33,271 bases of DNA, taken from an uncultured Eubacteriales bacterium (GTDB lineage: Bacteria; Bacillota; Clostridia; Christensenellales; Pumilibacteraceae). The notes beneath the pieces are model-generated. The model ran no database searches, was not told where the DNA came from, and saw nothing but the letters and a program-made list of their open reading frames with translations. The stretch covers positions 1 to 33,271 of the forward strand of contig UQSP01000017.1 of assembly GCA_900543755.1 (NCBI GenBank), given 5' to 3'. Shown piece by piece: positions 15,625 through 23,051 of this stretch. How positions within the stretch are numbered: the first letter of the stretch is position 1; each line of letters opens with the position of its first letter. Position numbers and translations under genes: made by a program.

Positions 15625-16890
15625 TCACTTCATTTCGTCGGTGGTGACGCTTTCGCCCGTATCGGCGTCCTGATAAAGCAGCCAGTAGCCTTTTCCTTGC
15701 GGGTTTTTGACGTCCAGCGGCAGCCATCCGCAATAACCGCTTATCTCGTCGGGAGGCTCGGGAGAGTAATCGGCTGGCAATCCGTAGCATATGTAATCGG
15801 GTTTATCGCCCACAAGGCCCACCACGTAAAATCTGCCGTCGCCCGAAAAATCCACGCGCACCCATTTGGTATGCGGCATAAGACTTTCAAGCTCCGTTTC
15901 GCGCGTTCCTTCCGTAAACAGTTTTTCGATTTGGTCGGAAACCTGCTCGTAATAACTTAATTCCCTGCCGCGGATGAACGCCTCGTTCTCTTCCGAAACA
16001 GAGGGTACAAGCACCGAAGAGCCTTTTGACAATGCGTCCATTCGACGCATAAAGACATTTACTCCCGACGAAACGGAATTGCGCAAACTCTTTTTCGTGT
16101 TTTTTACGCCCGTCCCGCGCGGCGGCACTTCTTCAACGCGCTTAATGTCCCTATCCTCTTCGGAATTCAATTTAATTCTGATTTTTTTCTCGTAATCCTT
16201 TAAAAAAGCGTACTGCAAATCGCTTATTCTCAACTTTACGTCTCCTTCGGGTTTTGCCCCGCGCATATATTCCACTCTTATTCCCTGGTCGTTATACACC
16301 GCTTCCTTCTTCTTTTCTTCGTAATTGTTTTCCGCTTTACAAGGCGGATTTTTTTCGTCCGTCAAAGCTTCCTTTCCGAAGTCGGCGGCATAATAGTTTA
16401 CTTCGGCTACGGCGTTGTCGTCGTATCCTCCTTCCGAGGGGAAGATGTCGAGGAAAGTCTCGCTTCGTTTTGAAAACCTGAATTCCTCCTTCTCCGCCTT
16501 ATTGATTTTGCTCTCATCAATCGCATCCTTCTCACCGTGCACCTCTCTTTTTCTTCCGTTGGGTAAATTACCCTTCCATAGTCTGTTGCGGTTAAGAGTG
16601 CCGTACAAAAGCGCGTCTTTGCCCGCCTCGTAAATAACGAAATGCGCCTTAGAAACCGCGGTATTTTCCGAGAGCAGAATTTCCTTACCGCCCTCAAGAC
16701 TGATTCCAAGCGGATATTCTTTGACGGAATCGTCTTCCTTTACGGCAAGAAAATATCCCGAACCTGACTTTTTACCGATGTTGTAAGCGTTTATTTCGCA
16801 TTTTAGTCCGTAAGCGTTGCGCTCGGTTTTCAAAGTTCCCTTCGCGCCGCCGTCGCCCGTAAGAATAATAAGCTTTTTTTCAAAAACCAT
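15625..16890 (-). CDS. Conserved protein of unknown function, three-part
   Basis: Not assigned to a named family. In the 421 residues, about 1-110 form a beta-rich domain beginning KKLIILTGDGGAKG. A charged linker (110-330) contains the recognisable patch YDDNAVAEVNYYA (about 156-168). A compact C-terminal domain (about 335-415) has TKWVRVDFSGDGRFYVVGLV followed by GDKPDYICYGLPADYSPEPP and GYWLLYQDADTG. I recall a similar N-domain/linker/C-domain arrangement in gut Clostridia proteins, but no role is known to me. There is no signal peptide or membrane helix. The ATG is preceded by GGGGG six bases upstream. Confidence 0.75.
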   Translation of the reverse strand: MVFEKKLIILTGDGGAKGTLKTERNAYGLKCEINAYNIGKKSGSGYFLAVKEDDSVKEYPLGISLEGGKEILLSENTAVSKAHFVIYEAGKDALLYGTLNRNRLWKGNLPNGRKREVHGEKDAIDESKINKAEKEEFRFSKRSETFLDIFPSEGGYDDNAVAEVNYYAADFGKEALTDEKNPPCKAENNYEEKKKEAVYNDQGIRVEYMRGAKPEGDVKLRISDLQYAFLKDYEKKIRIKLNSEEDRDIKRVEEVPPRGTGVKNTKKSLRNSVSSGVNVFMRRMDALSKGSSVLVPSVSEENEAFIRGRELSYYEQVSDQIEKLFTEGTRETELESLMPHTKWVRVDFSGDGRFYVVGLVGDKPDYICYGLPADYSPEPPDEISGYCGWLPLDVKNPQGKGYWLLYQDADTGESVTTDEMK

Positions 16891-17200
16891 ACCTTACCCC
16901 CGTAACCGTCCTTTACCCTTATTTATATGCCGGAACCTTATCGGACTTTACAAAAATTTAAAAAGGCAAAAGCTTTACAAGGACAAATTTTTTTCACTGC
17001 CGCCGTTATAACTTAATATCCTTAGTTAAGAATGTTTTACCGCAAATTTTCCGCCTTTGATTTCCTTTTTTCATGGCGGAATATGCCCGTAAAGAGCCAT
17101 AGGTCATAAAACAGTGCTTTAGAATATTTCTGCAATTAATCGGTGCGGCTGAATGAAAGATAACTTAAATAAAAGACGACTGAACCCGACGCACATAAAC
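16891..17200. other. Intergenic stretch upstream of the 15625-16890 gene
   Basis: This 310-base stretch has no coding frame. A TATAAA near 16923-16928 on the minus strand could be a -10 box for the downstream gene but lacks a well-spaced -35. Nothing else is recognisable. Confidence 0.35.
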
Positions 17201-17233
17201 AGAAAAGGGCCTTGCAGAATCTGCAAAGCCCTT
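17201..17233 (-). terminator. Terminator of the CvpA-like gene
   Basis: A thirteen-pair stem with one imperfect pair (17205-17217 with 17221-17233) and a three-base loop, then TTCTGTTT on the minus strand. It is 46 bases after the stop. Confidence 0.8.
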
Positions 17234-17278
17234 AAGGTATGATTTATAAAATTTGTTTCGTCTGATTTTAAATTTTCA

Positions 17279-18715
17279 TCAGCCCTCTGTGGAAGGAGTC
17301 TTTAATGCCTCGAGGTCCGCAATCACTCCGCTGCACATGGTATTGGCAGAACCTTCGGAATCGGTCGAAAGTATCTGACTTACGCCCTGATTGTATCGAT
17401 CGATAAAAGCCTGTTTGTTTTCCTCGGGTACGCTGTCAAGATTTTCTTCGTAATAGGTTTGCAGCGTTTCCATTGCCGACTCGTGAATCTTTTTGGGCAC
17501 GGACTGCATTTTGGTTTTAGCAGATGAAAGCGCGGCGGCAACGGCGGTTACGTTTGCCGCTTTGTCTATCGCCTCGTTACCTTCCAAATGCGCAAGTTTG
17601 ATGGCGTCGAATTTTGATTGCGAATAATCGGACTCCGCCTCGACGTATTCGCTTCCCTCGCCTATAAGCGAGTTGCGAAGAGATTGAAGTTCCGCTTTTG
17701 CCGCTGTTTTGGCGTCGGCAAGTTCCTGCTCCTGCTGCGCGGTCATTACGGCGTCGATGTTCGCTTTCGCCGCGTTTAAAGCGGCGGTAATTCCCGCTTC
17801 GTCCGTTGCGGCGTTAATTTTTTCGATTCCCGCGTTTTTTGCCGCGTCAAGATTTGCTTTCCCCGCTTCGGAATAAAGCGAATTGTCTTTGGCGTCGCGA
17901 TAAGCGGTAAGCTCGTTTACCGCGTTGGTCTTTTTCTCGTTAAGCGCCATTTCCTCCTGAGAGGGATAAGTTCCCTTAGTAAAACCTGCGGACTCTAAGA
18001 GTTTTTCGGTTTTTTCCACGTTTTCTCCGCCGTAAATCGCCGCGTCAAACGCCTGATAAGTGTACTTGGCGGCAAAATTTCCTATAATTCCCTCTCCTAC
18101 CGTCTGAGTATAAGGCTGGCTGAATCCAAGAGGGTAAATTATCGTTGAAATAATGAGTATGACGGCAACCGCCAACGCTCCGCGCGCCGCACCGAACACA
18201 AAGCCCACGAATCTGCTCCATACTTTTACTTCGCCGCGAACGATGATTTTTTTCAGTATCCATGCAATGATTATCGCAACGATGCGCACCACGGCGTAAA
18301 TAAGCACGCAAAGCACAATGCTTAAAGTATTGACGGAAAGGTTGACGGCAATGAACTGGGCATAGGTGATGCCGTAAGAAGTCGGTCCGCCCATGGCGGT
18401 AAATCTTTCAATCATGGGATTGATGTAAAGTCCCATCGCCCCCGAAAGCTGAGTCGCCGCATTGGCGTTTAAAATTTCCTCGCCGAAACTGTTGTAATAA
18501 AGACTGTAAAGTGAGAATTGGTCTCCTACGATAAAGTTTCTGACGAAGCCCGCGCTAAGCACCCAATTGACCGCGGTATCCGCAAGCAGCCAGGTCGCAA
18601 ACACGGCAAGAGCGAAGCAAAACAGTTTGATAAACGTCTTGCCGAACCCTTTCCACAGTCCTATGAGTGCAAAAAACGCGATTATCGCAATTATCGCTAT
18701 ATCGACGTAATTCAT
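17279..18715 (-). CDS. CvpA-family membrane protein fused to FIVAR-like repeats
   Basis: The 478-residue protein begins as a CvpA (colicin V production) family protein: YVDIAIIAIIAFFALIGLWK and KTFIKLFCFALAVFATWLLA, with helices near 4-24, 29-50, 117-153 and 168-196 and the RFVGFVFGAARGALAVAV motif. CvpA proteins are usually 160-230 residues. Here about 270 further residues follow, including two helical repeats at about 260-323 and 330-407 of the kind found as FIVAR or GA-like modules in surface proteins (LDAAKNAGIEKINAATDEAG, then AALNAAKANIDAV). The ATG has AAGGAG nine bases upstream. It is divergent from yyaC. The repeats suggest a tether or partner-binding arm; their side of the membrane is not settled by sequence. 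Confidence 0.85.
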   Translation of the reverse strand: MNYVDIAIIAIIAFFALIGLWKGFGKTFIKLFCFALAVFATWLLADTAVNWVLSAGFVRNFIVGDQFSLYSLYYNSFGEEILNANAATQLSGAMGLYINPMIERFTAMGGPTSYGITYAQFIAVNLSVNTLSIVLCVLIYAVVRIVAIIIAWILKKIIVRGEVKVWSRFVGFVFGAARGALAVAVILIISTIIYPLGFSQPYTQTVGEGIIGNFAAKYTYQAFDAAIYGGENVEKTEKLLESAGFTKGTYPSQEEMALNEKKTNAVNELTAYRDAKDNSLYSEAGKANLDAAKNAGIEKINAATDEAGITAALNAAKANIDAVMTAQQEQELADAKTAAKAELQSLRNSLIGEGSEYVEAESDYSQSKFDAIKLAHLEGNEAIDKAANVTAVAAALSSAKTKMQSVPKKIHESAMETLQTYYEENLDSVPEENKQAFIDRYNQGVSQILSTDSEGSANTMCSGVIADLEALKTPSTEG

Positions 18716-18786
18716 ATATTATTCTCCTTAAGACGTAATTTCCTTTGAGATATTTTATATAAACGCGATTGAAAATCCTCGGCTTT

Positions 18787-18796
18787 GGCCATAATC
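18787..18796 (+). promoter_or_regulatory. Candidate sporulation-type -10 box of yyaC
   Basis: GGCCATAATC fits the forespore sigma-F -10 pattern GGnnAnAnTn at every fixed position; the -35 side is weak (GCGATTG near 18765-18771). It ends six bases before ATG 18803, so the transcript would have almost no leader. Confidence 0.4.
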
Positions 18797-18802
18797 CGAA
18801 TT

Positions 18803-19315
18803 ATGAACGCAAACGAGTTTACCTTTTCAAGCATTGCCGATTTTCTTTCGAAAGATACCTTGATGCCCGTAATTTTATGCATCGGAACCGACCGCGTCAT
18901 CGGCGACGCATTAGGCCCCATCGCGGGCGAACTGCTGGTCAAAGCTTTTAACGCGCCGTTTTTCGTATACGGGACGCTTTCCTCCCCCGTAACGGCGCTT
19001 ACGCTTAACTCCGCACTTGATTTCATACGTGACAAACACAAGAACAGAAAGATAATCGCGATAGACTCGAGTCTTGGGAAAAGCGAAGACGTGGGAAAAA
19101 TCCGGCTTATTTACGGCGGAATACGCCCGGGTCTTGCCACGGGCAAACGTCTGCCGGTCACGGGAGATCTGTCCGTCACCGCCACCGTCGCCCCCAAATC
19201 CCGGCGCGACGCGCTTTCGTCGGTAAGACTGGGCTTTATTTACAGGCTTTCCGACCAAATCGCAAGAACCATTTACCGTGCGTCGCAAAAATTTTCTGAC
19301 GCAAAACGCGGATGA
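18803..19315 (+). CDS. yyaC: YyaC-type putative spore protease (DUF1256)
   Basis: A 170-residue protein of the DUF1256/YyaC family, related to the GPR spore protease and hydrogenase-maturation protease fold, conserved in endospore formers. Motifs: ILCIGTDRVIGDALGP, VYGTLSSPVTAL, IIAIDSSLGKSEDVGKI, PGLATGKRLPVTGDLSVT. The two Asp in GTDR and GDALGP correspond to the conserved acidic residues of the family. The start is ATG 18803; the in-frame TTG at 18785 lies inside the promoter candidate. No ribosome-binding site is visible. It is the only sporulation-linked gene in the window and stands alone on the plus strand, divergent from the CvpA-like gene. Confidence 0.92.
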   Translation: MNANEFTFSSIADFLSKDTLMPVILCIGTDRVIGDALGPIAGELLVKAFNAPFFVYGTLSSPVTALTLNSALDFIRDKHKNRKIIAIDSSLGKSEDVGKIRLIYGGIRPGLATGKRLPVTGDLSVTATVAPKSRRDALSSVRLGFIYRLSDQIARTIYRASQKFSDAKRG

Positions 19316-19320
19316 GACAA

Positions 19321-19347
19321 AACAGAATACACCAATCGCATTCTGTT
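19321..19347. other. Hairpin just after yyaC
   Basis: AACAGAAT (19321-19328) and ATTCTGTT (19340-19347) form a perfect eight-pair stem five bases after the yyaC stop. No T run follows, so termination is uncertain. Confidence 0.35.
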
Positions 19348-19590
19348 ATAAATATATAGCGGTTTATTAACAAACCGATTAAACAAACATTAAAATCAGA
19401 TTAAAATTTTTTTTGCCTTAAAAAGACGGTTTTTTATGTCGTAAAATCAGGAAAAAGGGGCTTCTTCGGCGTGGGAACGCGCGCTTTCGATTAACTTTAT
19501 AAAACCGAAAACGGCAAAAAAATCCAAGGTTTTTATTGTAACGCCAAAAATCCTGCCCCGACGCACGAAGTCAAAGCCGGAATACATTTT

Positions 19591-20367
19591 TTACTTATCC
19601 CAGTCCGCTATACTATTGAGCACTACGTCGATTTTCTGTCCCGCCTTTTCGGCTTCCTCCACCGTGCCTTCGCCCGTAAGCACCAGTACGGAAACGAACC
19701 CGTTGTTTATGGCAAACTGCATATCGGTGGAAATACGGTCGCCCACCATTGCTATTTCGTGCTTTTCAAGTCCCAGCACTCTCTGTATGCTTTCCGCAAT
19801 GGGCGCAAAAGGCTTGCCGCAAATAAGAAGGGGGCTTACGCCCGTGGATTTTTCGATAAGCGCGATAAAAGAACCTACGTCCGGTTTATAGCCGTATGCC
19901 GTAGGACAGTTTATGTCGCCGTGAGTAGTTATATAAGGCACGCCTTCGCGAATGAGGTCGCAAAGCCTGGTAAGCCTGTCGTAATCGAAAGTCGTATCGA
20001 ACCCGACTACTATAAGCTCGGGATTTTCCTCGTCTAAATTAATTCCTCCAGCCGCAAACTGAGCAAAGAGTTTATCGTTGCCGAAAAGAAAAACGCGCTT
20101 ATTCGGGTAGTGAGCATGGAGATATTCAATCGTGGCGTTACCCGAAGTAAAAACGTCGTCGTCCTTAACCTCGAACCCCATTTTTCTGAGTTTTAAAACG
20201 TAATCGGAAGGCGCGGCGGAACTGTTGTTGGTAAGAAACAGCGCTCTGCAGCGTTCGTTCATGCGTTTTACTGCGTCCACTGCTCCGTCGATAAGATTGT
20301 CCCCGAGATACACCGTGCCGTCCATGTCCAGCAGAAAGCATTTTACTTTTTCCAGTTTTTTATTCAT
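19591..20367 (-). CDS. HAD-IIA phosphatase, NagD/AraL-like
   Basis: A 258-residue haloacid-dehalogenase-type phosphatase with a C2 cap (class IIA, NagD-like). Seen: motif I LLDMDGTVYLGD with nucleophile Asp14 and acid/base Asp16, motif II FLTNNSS, lysine motif ICGKPFAPI, motif IV MVGDRISTDMQFAIN. Relatives dephosphorylate nucleotides, sugar phosphates, phosphoglycolate or glycerol phosphate. The start at ATG 20367 has GGGAG six bases upstream; the frame continues to 20397 without a better start. It directly follows the AraM-like gene (53-base gap), the same two-protein partnership as araL and araM in B. subtilis, which suggests linked substrates. Confidence 0.92.
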   Translation of the reverse strand: MNKKLEKVKCFLLDMDGTVYLGDNLIDGAVDAVKRMNERCRALFLTNNSSAAPSDYVLKLRKMGFEVKDDDVFTSGNATIEYLHAHYPNKRVFLFGNDKLFAQFAAGGINLDEENPELIVVGFDTTFDYDRLTRLCDLIREGVPYITTHGDINCPTAYGYKPDVGSFIALIEKSTGVSPLLICGKPFAPIAESIQRVLGLEKHEIAMVGDRISTDMQFAINNGFVSVLVLTGEGTVEEAEKAGQKIDVVLNSIADWDK

Positions 20368-20420
20368 GACTTCTCCCGCAATCGTCGCCGAACGCAAGGC
20401 AAAGCCCGAAATAAAAACGC

Positions 20421-21659
20421 TCAGCGAGAAATAAACCCTTCAAGTAACCCCAGTTGCTTCATCAGCGTGAAACAGGTAAATTTTTCACGCATTTCGGGCG
20501 CAAGCGCGATACATACTTTAAGGTCTTCCGCGCCCAGATAATTATTATAAGAATAACCTTTGTCGTTGTAAAGTCTTTTGAACAGTTTTAGCGCAAAAGA
20601 CAAAGTTTTTTCGTAAATTACCGCTTTGCGAGTAAGCTCGGAGCGGTATTCGCGCAAAATATGAAGCATGCGCGAAAGGTCCGAATACGTCACGCAATCG
20701 GTTATTTTGTTAAGCGCACGCAATGGATTTACGCCCAGTTTAATGCTCATTAAATCCAGCCGCGCGTTGTTGTCGGGCACCGACACGGTCTGACACAAAG
20801 GCCGCGCGAGCAGCATGAGATAAACGCGCATGGCAATACAGGAAAACATCATTTCGTTTTCGCCCTGAAGTTTGACTTTTTTGCCGCATTTTTTATAAAG
20901 CAGATTCAAGGCGTGCATTAGCTGTGCGTCTCCGCCGCACATCAGCCGTGAATTTCCGCACTCCGCCATAGTCACGGACAGTTTAAGGGCAGCATTGCCT
21001 ATTTTCGCCGCATCCGCCTCCCCGTTTTGTGCGGCAGTCAATAAATCCCCGATTATTTTAACTGCTTTTGCGGTCTTTTTACCCAAGTACTCTTCGCCTT
21101 TTAAAACGTGACTTAATTCCCAGTCGAAAACAGCCGTAAGGCGGGAACATACTTCCCCGAATCCCGCGGCGTTCAACGTGTCGCTGTTTTCGAAAAGCGA
21201 GGTATCCGCAATCAGGAACCGCGGCTGAGCAACTTTGTAAACCTCTATGTAACCGCATTCTCCCTCCAGCATGGCAGACGGAACCGCATATCCTGCCGTC
21301 GCCTGAGAAAGAGCAACGCACACAAGCGGAAGATTGTATCTTGCCGCAACGTATTTCGCAAGGTCAGCCGCGCTTCCCCCGCCCGCGCACACTACCGCTT
21401 TTACGTCTTCGCCCGCGGTAACGGACAAAGCGAACTTTCTGCTGGTTTCTTTAACTTCGACTTTATCCGCCCTGAATTTTCGGGTAAGCACGTCATAGAC
21501 GGTGTTTACCTGCCGGAAACGCTTGTCGGCGATAAACAGCACTTTCGCTCCTTCGGGCACAATGCGCATTACCGTTTCGTTAAGGCAGGAAAGCGCGCCG
21601 CTTCCCACTATGACGTCTTCTTCGGTTAATACGGTTTTACGCGCGGATTCGTTTGCCAT
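20421..21659 (-). CDS. AraM/sn-glycerol-1-phosphate dehydrogenase-like protein, altered metal site
   Basis: A 412-residue protein of the iron-containing alcohol dehydrogenase/3-dehydroquinate synthase fold, closest by eye to AraM (G1P dehydrogenase). The NAD-binding loop is CAGGGSAADLAKY (91-103). The stretch AAGFGEVCSRLTAVFDWELS aligns well with the AraM metal segment, but the ligand Asp is Glu169; GGDAQLMH keeps His249; the third ligand His (LHG in AraM) is Gln265 (LQG). The substrate-side Asp of SVDGF is Ala122. The protein may bind a different ion, or have lost catalysis. The ATG has AGGAAGGA upstream and an extended -10 promoter lies at 21709. It precedes the NagD-like phosphatase. Confidence 0.82.
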   Translation of the reverse strand: MANESARKTVLTEEDVIVGSGALSCLNETVMRIVPEGAKVLFIADKRFRQVNTVYDVLTRKFRADKVEVKETSRKFALSVTAGEDVKAVVCAGGGSAADLAKYVAARYNLPLVCVALSQATAGYAVPSAMLEGECGYIEVYKVAQPRFLIADTSLFENSDTLNAAGFGEVCSRLTAVFDWELSHVLKGEEYLGKKTAKAVKIIGDLLTAAQNGEADAAKIGNAALKLSVTMAECGNSRLMCGGDAQLMHALNLLYKKCGKKVKLQGENEMMFSCIAMRVYLMLLARPLCQTVSVPDNNARLDLMSIKLGVNPLRALNKITDCVTYSDLSRMLHILREYRSELTRKAVIYEKTLSFALKLFKRLYNDKGYSYNNYLGAEDLKVCIALAPEMREKFTCFTLMKQLGLLEGFISR

Positions 21660-21708
21660 AATTTTTTCCTTCCTGTATGTTTTATTGCGTTTTATGTTTT
21701 CTTAAAAA

Positions 21709-21717
21709 ATTATATCA
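21709..21717 (-). promoter_or_regulatory. Extended -10 promoter of the AraM-like/phosphatase pair
   Basis: Minus-strand TGATATAAT is an extended -10 element (TGnTATAAT). No -35 hexamer stands at the right distance, as expected for this promoter class. The leader would be about 43 bases. Confidence 0.5.
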
Positions 21718-22032
21718 CTGCATCTCTTCTGCGCCGTGAAGAATTTTGACGAAATTACGCCTATTTAAACGAAAGCTAAAGAAAAAACGCCCTCTCCCCG
21801 TAAGAAAAAGCGAAAAAAACGAAAAACAATGCAGTTTGACTTTAACAAACTGCCGCGAAAAAAGCCTGAGCCACTGCAAAAAAACTATATATGCGAATAT
21901 GTGCAGACAAAATCGTTACGATTAGGCCCGCCGATTTATAATTTTGAAAGTAAAGATACAACTTATAAATTTTCCATTAAGGCTTTTACGGAAAAAAGCA
22001 AAACAAAAACGTATTACTTTAAAAACATTTAT
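21718..22032. other. Intergenic stretch, no supported gene
   Basis: A plus-strand frame is open here (21829-22104) but lacks a ribosome-binding site, looks compositionally random and overlaps the end of the esterase gene. No terminator for the esterase gene is obvious. Confidence 0.4.
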
Positions 22033-22773
22033 TTAACTTTTACTCAGAATAAACGGCGCAATCATACTGCCGAAAACACCTTTTCCTTCTCCGTCGGTTT
22101 TTAAAACGTAATCGCAATGTTTGCCGTGACTTACCTGCAATTCGTAATTTTTGTAACCGAAGTTTTCAAGCGAGGCTATCAGCACTTCGGTTTGCTGATA
22201 ACGGCAGGCTATATCGTCGTCCGAAACTATGATAAGCATGGGCGGATAATTGTCGGCAGTACCCACATAATAAAGGGGCGCCGCCTCGTCCACGATGATG
22301 CGGCGGCAGTCAAGCCCCCTCTCCCGAAGTACGTTAAAATGCACGGTTGGTTGTCCGGCGTCGAAAACGTAACCGGCAATATCGTCCGTTTTCACATCCT
22401 TTTGTTTTAAAAATTCGGGCGCAAAACACAGCATCATGGAAAGATAGCCGCCTGCGGAACTACCGCCCGCAAAAATCTTTTTACTAAGTCCGTATAAATC
22501 CGCGTTGTAATAAACCCACGCCACCGCCGCCGCGGCGTCCTCGATAAAATCGGGATAAGCGGCATCGGGATACATTCGGTAATTAGCGGAAACTACGGCT
22601 ATTCCTTTTTCGGCAAGGACATCGGCAAAAACCGCAGCGTCGCTTTTGTCGCCCGACTCCAATCCGCCGCCGTGAAAATAAATAAAAGTGCTTACGCAAG
22701 CATCAGGAACGTAAATATCCAGCTTAAGTCCGTGTGCGAATTCGACATCCTTAATCTTTTTGACTTTTTGCAT
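22033..22773 (-). CDS. Alpha/beta hydrolase, esterase/lipase type
   Basis: A 246-residue cytoplasmic carboxylesterase-like enzyme of the hormone-sensitive-lipase/BD-FAE group. The oxyanion-hole motif is HGGG (34-37). The nucleophile elbow GGSSAGG (103-109) places the catalytic Ser at 106. A late IIVSDDDIAC segment supplies the acid and VSHGKHCDY the His. YRMYPDAAYP is typical of this group. The substrate is unknown; short-chain acyl esters are usual. There is no signal peptide. The start has AAGGAG eight bases upstream. It stands as a single gene between two unrelated units. Confidence 0.9.
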   Translation of the reverse strand: MQKVKKIKDVEFAHGLKLDIYVPDACVSTFIYFHGGGLESGDKSDAAVFADVLAEKGIAVVSANYRMYPDAAYPDFIEDAAAAVAWVYYNADLYGLSKKIFAGGSSAGGYLSMMLCFAPEFLKQKDVKTDDIAGYVFDAGQPTVHFNVLRERGLDCRRIIVDEAAPLYYVGTADNYPPMLIIVSDDDIACRYQQTEVLIASLENFGYKNYELQVSHGKHCDYVLKTDGEGKGVFGSMIAPFILSKS

Positions 22774-23004
22774 TGACCGTTCTCCTTTCCGTCCCTTTGC
22801 TTTTCAACGCGCAAACCGTTTTCAAAAAATTACTTTAAGCATTAAGAGCCGGATTTAAGGAAATTACCTCTTCTATATAAAAATATGTTTACGCTAAAAA
22901 AGCACATTCTTTCAAAAACTTCGTTTGCGCGAAAGGCAGAATGGCTTTTTACAAAAAAAGATTTTCCCGAAAAATACTTTAATGCCGTAAAACCGCTTAT
23001 CTCA

Positions 23005-23037
23005 CAAAAAAAACGCGCCCTTTTTTCAAGAGCGCGT
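23005..23037 (-). terminator. Terminator of the mfd-foldase unit
   Basis: A ten-pair stem with one G-U pair (23013-23022 with 23028-23037) is followed by nine T on the minus strand, 15 bases after the foldase stop. Confidence 0.9.
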
Positions 23038-23051
23038 AAAGAGTATGCAAA

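Noticed and set aside
21829..22104. Plus-strand open frame of 91 codons
   Set aside because: No ribosome-binding site, random-looking Lys/Thr/Tyr-rich composition, and its end overlaps the 3' part of the esterase gene in antisense.
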